From Deltaproteobacteria bacterium (GTDB lineage: Bacteria > Myxococcota_A > UBA9160 > SZUA-336), in contig JAUXJB010000137.1 of assembly GCA_030624945.1 (NCBI GenBank), positions 1 to 5,267 on the forward strand: DNA of 5,267 nt, read 5' to 3'. How positions within the stretch are numbered: the stretch's first letter is position 1; the number at the start of each line of letters is the position of its first letter. Of the stretch, positions 1 through 4,105 are shown piece after piece. A program made the translations under genes and the position numbers. The notes below the pieces were generated by a model. The model did not search any database, was not told the DNA's origin, and saw nothing but the letters and a program-made list of their open reading frames with translations.

Positions 1-1
1 A

Positions 2-127
2 CCCGCCCACACCTACGAGCACTTCGGCCCGGCCGCAAAGCTGGTGATGATCGGGCTGATGATTCTGGGGCGGCTGGAGATCTACACGGCGCTGGTGATC
101 CTCACGCCCGGCTTCTGGCGGCGGTAG
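2..127 (+). CDS. trkH: TrkH-family potassium uptake protein, C-terminal end (partial)
   Basis: Only the last 41 codons are present; the gene enters from the left edge, with codons in phase from base 2 and a TAG stop at 125-127. The translation holds one hydrophobic membrane segment (roughly residues 14-34 of the fragment) containing GRLEIYTALVILTPGFWRR. This closely matches the C-terminal end of TrkH/KtrB potassium transporter subunits, where the MLGRLE-(I/L)-(Y/F)-T...L..P.FW pattern is characteristic. TrkH is an inner-membrane K+ channel-like subunit that works with the cytoplasmic NAD/ATP-binding regulator TrkA, which is usually encoded beside it; trkA would lie left of this window if present. 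The stop is 35 nt before the selD start, so co-transcription with selD is possible. The family call rests on this short but distinctive tail, and the exact Trk/Ktr subtype cannot be decided. Confidence 0.8.
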   Translation, partial: PAHTYEHFGPAAKLVMIGLMILGRLEIYTALVILTPGFWRR

Positions 128-146
128 CATGGGATGTGTCTTCCAC

Positions 147-155
147 AGAGAGAGG
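147..155 (+). promoter_or_regulatory. Shine-Dalgarno of selD
   Basis: The purine run AGAGAGAGG lies 7 nt before ATG 163. It supports this start over the in-frame ATG 298 and over the out-of-frame ATG at 158, which is only 2 nt from the run. Confidence 0.75.
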
Positions 156-162
156 TCATGCA

Positions 163-1209
163 ATGAGCGAGATCCGGCTGACGACGCTCGTGCCCGCAGG
201 CGGTTGAGCCCGCAAGCTAGGCGCTGAGGACCTGGTCAAGGTCCTGAACAAGGTCGCACCTTTTGATCATCCTTGGGTCGATACTCAAGTCGGCCCGATG
301 GAGGATGCGACGCTCGTGCGCCCCGAGTCCGGCTCCCCTCTGGCGTTCAGCGTGGATTTCATCACACCGATCGTCGACGATCCCGAGACCTACGGCGCCA
401 TCGCGGCGGCCAACTCCCTCTCGGATATCTACGCGATGGGAGGGGACCCGCAGGTGGCCCTGGCGGTCTGCGGCTTTCCCGAGGGAGACGTGTCGCACGA
501 TGTGCTCGTGCGGATCTTTCGCGGGGGGCGGGACAAGGCGGCCGAAGCCGGCTGCGCCATCGCCGGCGGACATACGGTGATCGATCCGGAGCTCAAGTAC
601 GGACTGTGCGTCCTCGGCTCGCTTGGAGAGCGCAGCCTCGCGCAGACAGGTACACGCGTTGGTGACAGGCTGATCCTCACCAAGCCGATCGGGACGGGCA
701 TCGCCTCGCAGGCGATCAAGAGCCAGCAGTTGAGCGATGCCGAGCTGGCGAGCGCCGTCGAGGTCATGATCACCCTCAACCGCGACGCGAAGGACGCGGC
801 GCTCGCCGTGGAGGCAAACGCCGCGACGGACGTGACCGGCTTCGGGCTGCTCGGGCACCTGCACCATCTGGTACTGGGCGGCGGCGTGGCCGCCCGCGTC
901 TACGCCGACTCGGTGCCCGCTCTCGAGTTCGCCCGTCGGCTTGTCGCGGAGGGGGTCGCACCGGCCGGAAGCAAGCGAAACCTCGCATATGTCGAGGCAC
1001 GCGCACGCTTCGACCCCGACCTGCCCGAGAGCGAGCGGCTCCTGCTCTGCGACGCGCAGACCTCCGGCGGATTGCTGATCTCGGTACCGGCGGAACGCGA
1101 GTCGGCGCTCCTCTCCGAGCTGAAGGGTCGGAACACCTTGGCCGCGGCCGTGATCGGAGAGGTCACGGATGGTCCGGCGGGGAGGATCGAGGTGCGCGCG
1201 CGCGCATGA
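163..1209 (+). CDS. selD: Selenide, water dikinase (selenophosphate synthetase) with in-frame TGA read as selenocysteine
   Basis: Makes selenophosphate from selenide and ATP, the selenium donor for Sec-tRNA and for 2-selenouridine in tRNA; cytoplasmic. Reading TGA 205-207 as Sec gives 348 residues, close to the 347 of E. coli SelD. The N-terminus has GGUARKLG with Sec15 and Lys18, matching E. coli Cys17 and Lys20 in GCGCK. Further landmarks: SVDFITPIVDD (Asp65), NSLSDIYAMGG (Asp88), GGHTVIDPE (about 135-143), TDVTGFGLLGHL (222-233, metal-ligand Asp223) and CDAQTSGGLL (296-305). These cover the N-terminal AIRS and C-terminal AIRS_C folds. ATG 163 was chosen because AGAGAGAGG ends 7 nt upstream and the length fits. 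A caller that treats TGA as stop would begin at the in-frame ATG 298 (residue 46) and lose the catalytic loop. The gene lies 35 nt after trkH and 24 nt before the ParB-like gene. The alternative, a SelD broken by a nonsense mutation, is unlikely because TGA falls exactly on the Cys/Sec position. Confidence 0.95.
205..207 (+). other. Selenocysteine codon (recoded TGA) of selD
   Basis: In-frame TGA at codon 15 of selD, in the context GG-U-ARK. The frame stays open and SelD-like on both sides, and the position equals the catalytic Cys of Cys-type SelD proteins. Decoding would need SelB, SelC (tRNA-Sec) and SelA, which are not in this window. Confidence 0.93.
227..245 (+). promoter_or_regulatory. 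Putative bacterial SECIS hairpin in selD
   Basis: AGGACC (227-232) pairs perfectly with GGTCCT (240-245), closing a 7-nt loop TGGTCAA (233-239). The loop starts 25 nt after the TGA at 205-207. Known bacterial SECIS elements are short hairpins in the coding region just 3' of the UGA, with a small apical loop carrying a G in its first two positions, and bind the C-terminal domain of elongation factor SelB. This hairpin meets those criteria (G at loop position 2, then GU). One further A-T pair (225/247) could form beyond a G/G mismatch. Stem, loop and distance are seen directly; the SECIS role is inference. Confidence 0.7.
1193..1206. repeat. Perfect 14-nt GC palindrome within an alternating purine-pyrimidine run
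   Basis: TGCGCGCGCGCGCA is its own reverse complement. It sits inside a strictly alternating purine/pyrimidine run at 1192-1208, over the last codons of selD and just before the ParB-like gene. Such runs can adopt Z-DNA or a cruciform. It may only reflect Arg/Ala codons (CGC, GCG) in a GC-rich genome. Confidence 0.5.
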
Positions 1210-1211
1210 GA

Positions 1212-1217
1212 TAGAAT
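1212..1217 (+). promoter_or_regulatory. Possible internal -10 element before the ParB-like gene
   Basis: TAGAAT (5 of 6 matches to TATAAT) begins 2 nt after the selD stop, in one of the few A/T-rich spots of the window. No convincing -35 lies 16-18 nt upstream (sequence around 1188-1195 is CGAGGTGC). If used, transcription would begin near 1224, essentially at the Shine-Dalgarno, giving a leader of about 10 nt. Weak prediction. Confidence 0.3.
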
Positions 1218-1223
1218 CTGCGC

Positions 1224-1228
1224 GGAGG
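1224..1228 (+). promoter_or_regulatory. Shine-Dalgarno of the ParB-like gene
   Basis: GGAGG, 5 nt before ATG 1234. It fixes the start of the 337-residue protein, whose next Met is at residue 180, already past the recognisable domain. Confidence 0.8.
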
Positions 1229-1233
1229 CTCGC

Positions 1234-2247
1234 ATGGCGGCGCGAAAGAAGGGTGCCCGGAAGGCCGGCGGTCGACGACGCGCGTCGAGCTCGCGAAAGC
1301 GCCTGATCCCGGCGCGACAGAAGCGCGGTCTCCTTGGAGCGGAGGTCGCGCTCGAGCTCTCGGCTCGCGAGGTGCAACCGCTGGTCGAGCAGGTGGTCGC
1401 CGCGGGTGGGGCCGCGATCGGCGCATACCGCGAGCCCCTTTCGGGGAAGCCCCTGCTCCTGGCCGTGTTGCCGGTCGACGCCGTCGGGCCGACGCCGTTC
1501 CAGCGCGACCTGTCGCCGACCCACACGAAGCGCCTGGCCGAGAAGATCGAGGAGAGCGGCTCTTTCCTGGATCCCCTGATCGTCGTTCGTGGGGCGGATG
1601 CGAAGCTCTGGACGCCGAACGGCCGACATCGGTTGGCCGCCGCCAAGTACCTCGGTTTGCGCTCCGTGACCGCGCTGGTCTCGCCCGATGAAGATCTGGC
1701 GTTCCGCATCCTCGCCCTCAATACGGAAAAGGCGCACAACCTCAAGGATCGCAGCCTCGAGGTGAACCGCATGGCGCGCGAGCTCGCGTCTCGCCGCAAG
1801 CGCGCGAAGGAGATCGACTTCGAGGAGGAGTTCGAGGAGCCCTGCCTCCTCACGTTGGGCGCGGTGTACGAGGAGAACGCGCGCTTTGCGGGCGGCGCCT
1901 ACCGTCCGTTGCTGCGCAAGGTCGATCGCTTCAGCAGCAAGACCCTCCCCAAGAGCTTGCAGGAACGGGAGGGCTGGGCCGCCAGGCTGCTGGAGATCGA
2001 TGAGCAGGTGACGTGGATCATCGGAGAGCTGCGCGAGCGTGGATTCCGCTCTCCCTACCTTCGCAATCTCGTGGTGGCGCGGATCAACCCGGTCCGTTGG
2101 CACCGCGCCAAGCGCGGCGAGACCAAGCCCCCCATGGCGCTGGGCGCGGCGCTGACGCGCATGGCTGCGGCGGCGCGCAAGTTCGACGTGGATTCGGTTC
2201 GCGAGCGGGACCTGGCGCTGGTGGCGGCCGTTGCGGACGGCGAGTGA
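1234..2247 (+). CDS. Orphan protein with ParB N-terminal (ParB/Srx-type) domain
   Basis: 337 residues. Residues 1-31 form a very basic tail (14 Lys/Arg), suggesting nucleic-acid contact. Residues about 78-165 resemble the ParB N-terminal domain: LPVDAVGPTPFQRDLSP, a helix (RLAEKIEESG), a strand with PLIVVRG, then TPNGRHRLAAAKYLG (127-141). The last corresponds to the ParB box II GERRxRA region that binds the CTP phosphates; here it reads NGRHR. NTEKAHNLKDRSLEVNRMARELA (163-185) recalls the NxxRxxLxPxEEA stretch after this domain. I see no canonical ParB helix-turn-helix beyond it. An acidic patch DFEEEFEE (195-202) and a mostly helical, unfamiliar C-terminal half follow. ParB proteins bind DNA and hydrolyse CTP in partitioning, but many relatives with only this domain do other jobs, and no parA lies nearby. 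The gene starts 24 nt after selD and its stop overlaps the acylphosphatase start by 4 nt. The domain is fairly sure; the function is unknown. Confidence 0.78.
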   Translation: MAARKKGARKAGGRRRASSSRKRLIPARQKRGLLGAEVALELSAREVQPLVEQVVAAGGAAIGAYREPLSGKPLLLAVLPVDAVGPTPFQRDLSPTHTKRLAEKIEESGSFLDPLIVVRGADAKLWTPNGRHRLAAAKYLGLRSVTALVSPDEDLAFRILALNTEKAHNLKDRSLEVNRMARELASRRKRAKEIDFEEEFEEPCLLTLGAVYEENARFAGGAYRPLLRKVDRFSSKTLPKSLQEREGWAARLLEIDEQVTWIIGELRERGFRSPYLRNLVVARINPVRWHRAKRGETKPPMALGAALTRMAAAARKFDVDSVRERDLALVAAVADGE

Positions 2248-2522
2248 CACAGAAGCGTGTGCGTGTCTTGGTCTCGGGGCGCGTCCAGGGCGTCTTCTAT
2301 CGCGAGTACCTGCGGCGGCGCGTCGCCGCGCTCGGCGTGTCGGGCTGGGTGAAGAACCTGCCCGACGGCCGCGTCGAGGCGGTCTTCGAAGGCGAGGAGG
2401 AGGCCGTGCGTGAGGCCGTCGACTGCGCGCGCGAGGGCCCGCCCTTCGCGCGCGTGTCCGAGCTGGTTGCCACGGCAGAGCCGGTGTCCGGGCAGCCCGG
2501 TCCCTTCGAGGTGCGGCATTGA
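2244..2522 (+). CDS. acyP: Acylphosphatase
   Basis: Hydrolyses the carboxyl-phosphate bond of small acylphosphates such as acetyl phosphate or 1,3-bisphosphoglycerate; a small soluble cytoplasmic enzyme. The 92-residue product is the normal family size. Both signatures are intact: SGRVQGVFYR (11-20), with the phosphate-binding loop and catalytic Arg20, and GWVKNLPDGRVEAVFEG (34-50), with catalytic Asn38. Arg20 and Asn38 correspond to Arg23 and Asn41 of the mammalian enzymes. The start is GTG 2244, which overlaps the TGA of the ParB-like gene (GTGA). It puts the first beta strand (KRVRVLVSG) at the expected distance from the N-terminus. Only a weak purine stretch (GGACGG, 2235-2240) precedes it, so translation probably depends on ribosomes finishing the upstream gene. 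GTG 2259 is an alternative start but would trim the first strand. The gene's own stop overlaps the next start by 4 nt. Confidence 0.95.
   Translation: MTQKRVRVLVSGRVQGVFYREYLRRRVAALGVSGWVKNLPDGRVEAVFEGEEEAVREAVDCAREGPPFARVSELVATAEPVSGQPGPFEVRH
2508..2511 (+). promoter_or_regulatory. Shine-Dalgarno supporting the TTG start at 2519
   Basis: GAGG inside the acylphosphatase 3' end, 7 nt before TTG 2519 and 16 nt before the alternative GTG 2528. The spacing favours TTG. Confidence 0.5.
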
Positions 2523-3418
2523 GCAGAGTGGCGCTCACCGGAGGCTCGGGCCTGATCGGGACGCGCCTGCGGCAGGCACTCACCCGCCGCGGCGATCGCG
2601 TCGTCTCCTTTGTGAGGGATCCCGCTCGGGCGGGCCCGGGAGACCGCTTCTGGGACCCGGCCAGCGGCCACGTGGACGCCCTCGATGTGGAGGGACTCGA
2701 CGCGATCGTCCACCTCGCCGGTGCGCCCATCGCCAGCGGCCGCTGGACGGCCGCTCGCAAGCGCACGATTCTGGAGAGTCGCCTCCGCAGTACCCGACTG
2801 CTGTGCGACGCGCTCGCGACGGCGCACGAGCCGCCCAGCGTCCTGATCTCCGCCTCCGCGATCGGCTACTACGGGAATCGGGGTGAGGCCTGGATCGATG
2901 AGGAGAGCGAGCCGGGCGAGGGATTCCTGGCCGAGGTCTGCGTCGCTTGGGAGGAGGCGACGCAGGTGGCGCGCGCTGCGGGCATCCGCGTCGGGCTGGC
3001 GCGGATTGGCGTCGTGCTGGCGCCGGAAGGGGGTGCGCTGGCGCGCATGCTCCCCGTTTTTCGGCTGGGTCTCGGGGGCCGTCTCGGGAACGGCCGTCAG
3101 TACCTGAGCTGGATCGGGATCGATGACGCGGTCGCTGCCCTGGAGCACGCGCTCGACTGCGAGGCCCTGTCCGGTCCGTTCAATCTGGTCGGTCCGAATC
3201 CCGTCACGAACGCCGAGTTCACCCGCACCCTCTCGCGAGTTCTCTCGCGGCCCGCTGTCCTGCCGGCTCCGTCCCTCGCACTCCGGCTCGCCGTGGGCGA
3301 GATGGCGCAGGCGCTCCTGCTCGACGGCGCCCGCATCGCCCCACACAGACTCCAGTCCACGGGCTTTCGCTTCCGCCACCCCGACCTCGAGGGAGCTCTC
3401 CGATCGCTGCTCGCCTAG
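2519..3418 (+). CDS. TIGR01777-family NAD(P)-binding epimerase-like protein (YfcH/SulA-related), with C-terminal DUF1731
   Basis: 299 residues, typical for the family. Extended short-chain dehydrogenase/reductase fold: the nucleotide-binding loop TGGSGLIG is at residues 7-14, HLAGAPI at 65-71 and SASAIGYYG at 111-119 (the active-site strand and Tyr region, lacking the classic YxxxK). It continues with RIGVVL (162-167), GGRLGNGRQYLSWI (186-199) with IDDAV, and a C-terminal DUF1731 segment from about 249 (GEMAQALLLDGARIAP, STGFRFRHPDLEGAL). The family is widespread (E. coli YfcH, plant GC1/SulA homologues linked to plastid division), but its substrate is unknown, so only a cofactor-dependent sugar-nucleotide-like reaction can be suggested. 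TTG 2519 is preferred because it makes a TTGA overlap with the acylphosphatase stop and has GAGG at 7 nt; GTG 2528 would shorten the protein by 3 residues. The stop TAG forms a CTAG palindrome shared with the convergent algH. Confidence 0.92.
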   Translation: MSRVALTGGSGLIGTRLRQALTRRGDRVVSFVRDPARAGPGDRFWDPASGHVDALDVEGLDAIVHLAGAPIASGRWTAARKRTILESRLRSTRLLCDALATAHEPPSVLISASAIGYYGNRGEAWIDEESEPGEGFLAEVCVAWEEATQVARAAGIRVGLARIGVVLAPEGGALARMLPVFRLGLGGRLGNGRQYLSWIGIDDAVAALEHALDCEALSGPFNLVGPNPVTNAEFTRTLSRVLSRPAVLPAPSLALRLAVGEMAQALLLDGARIAPHRLQSTGFRFRHPDLEGALRSLLA

Positions 3419-3972
3419 TGAACACCGCTCGCCGGAAACAGCGAGCTCGGATCGAGGTCGAGTCGGCGCAGGGCCGCCTCCCACATCTCCTCGGGAGGCG
3501 TGCGGAAGATCAGGTCGGCGGAGGCTTCTGAGAGCAGCCAGGAGCCTTGGGCGAGCTCCCCCTGGAGCTGACCCGGTCCCCAGCCTGCGTAGCCGAGCAG
3601 GAGCCGGATGCGCTCGGGAGGGCTCTCGGCCAGTCGTGAGAGCATCTCGGACGATGTCGAGACGGCGAGCCCCGGGGCGACCTGTAGCGTCCCTTCTGGA
3701 TCGCTGCCTTCCACCGGCTCGTGGAGTAGCCAGCCCACTCCGGGCTCCACCGGTCCCCCGATGAAGAGGCGCGCGTCCGGGTCGCCGTTCCAGGCGATCT
3801 CCAGCTGGCCCATGACCTCGCTGACGTGAGTGTCCAAGGCGCGGTTGACGACCACTCCGTACGAGCCCAGCTCGCTGTGCTGGATCATCAGCACCACGGC
3901 CCGGTAGAAGTTCGGATCGAGCAGCTGGGGCATGGCGAGGAGCAGTCCAGGCGCGACGCCCTGTTGGCTCAT
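3415..3972 (-). CDS. algH: AlgH/YqgE (UPF0301) family protein
   Basis: 185 residues, the usual size for this family (E. coli YqgE 187). Diagnostic stretches are LLLAMPQLLDPNFYRAVVLM (10-29), HSELGSYGVVVNR (32-44), LFIGGPV (69-75), LLLGYAGWGPGQLQGEL (124-140) and GSWL (143-146). Known members are small, soluble proteins of one alpha/beta domain. In Pseudomonas, algH was named for an effect on alginate synthesis, but the biochemical role remains unsettled, so none is assigned. The start is ATG at 3972 (read leftwards), with GGAGG 7 nt upstream. The frame stays open 56 codons further upstream, but those residues are unlike the family and would run into the M18 start region. The gene converges on the epimerase-like gene with a 4-nt overlap and diverges from the M18 peptidase gene across 133 nt, so it is probably transcribed alone. 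Confidence 0.93.
   Translation of the reverse strand: MSQQGVAPGLLLAMPQLLDPNFYRAVVLMIQHSELGSYGVVVNRALDTHVSEVMGQLEIAWNGDPDARLFIGGPVEPGVGWLLHEPVEGSDPEGTLQVAPGLAVSTSSEMLSRLAESPPERIRLLLGYAGWGPGQLQGELAQGSWLLSEASADLIFRTPPEEMWEAALRRLDLDPSSLFPASGVH
3427..3446. terminator. Weak hairpin at the convergent gene junction
   Basis: GCTCGC (3427-3432) and GCGAGC (3441-3446) are inverted repeats around an 8-nt loop. The hairpin starts 8 nt after the stop of the epimerase-like gene and lies within the antisense 3' end of algH. No T-tract follows on either strand, so it is not a standard intrinsic terminator. It could still help end + strand transcripts, or be chance in GC-rich DNA. Confidence 0.22.
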
Positions 3973-3979
3973 CCGAAGT

Positions 3980-3984
3980 CCTCC
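3980..3984 (-). promoter_or_regulatory. Shine-Dalgarno of algH
   Basis: On the - strand GGAGG lies 7 nt before ATG 3972. It decides for the 185-residue form over the longer open frame reaching 4140. Confidence 0.8.
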
Positions 3985-3991
3985 CCGCCTC

Positions 3992-3997
3992 AGTGTA
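3992..3997 (-). promoter_or_regulatory. Possible -10 element of algH
   Basis: On the - strand TACACT (4 of 6 to TATAAT) ends 7 nt before the GGAGG of algH. No clear -35 is visible at 16-18 nt. Transcription would begin near 3985, giving a leader of about 13 nt, comparable with the arrangement before the ParB-like gene. Confidence 0.3.
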
Positions 3998-4069
3998 CCC
4001 GGGTGGACGCCGGACTGCTCGGAGCGTGGGTCGGCGAAGTGGCGGGGTTGGAATGCGGATTCGTCCGAC

Positions 4070-4098
4070 CTGACGTGGGGCCCGGGCATCGCTACCCT
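4070..4098 (+). promoter_or_regulatory. Candidate promoter of the M18 peptidase gene, possibly leaderless
   Basis: CTGACG (4070-4075, 4 of 6 to TTGACA) and TACCCT (4093-4098, TAnnnT type) are 17 nt apart. A start site about 7 nt after the -10 falls at 4105-4106, which is the ATG itself. No Shine-Dalgarno precedes this ATG, as expected for a leaderless mRNA. The rest of the 133-nt gap (3973-4105) holds only the algH signals. Confidence 0.4.
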
Positions 4099-4105
4099 CG
4101 CGCGA

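Noticed and set aside
158..166. ATG at 158 as the selD start
   Set aside because: It is out of frame, terminates after two codons (ATG CAA TGA), and is only 2 nt from the Shine-Dalgarno.
298..1209. selD starting at ATG 298 (303 residues)
   Set aside because: It would lack the glycine-rich loop with the catalytic Sec/Cys and Lys, and no Shine-Dalgarno fits it; the Sec-containing reading from 163 accounts for the conserved N-terminus.
217..2766. Very long open frame on the - strand (849 codons) opposite selD, the ParB-like gene and acylphosphatase
   Set aside because: It is antisense to three genes with clear family motifs; its product is Arg/Ala-rich and low in recognisable domains. Long antisense frames are expected where GC-rich codons on the coding strand rarely give reverse-strand stops.
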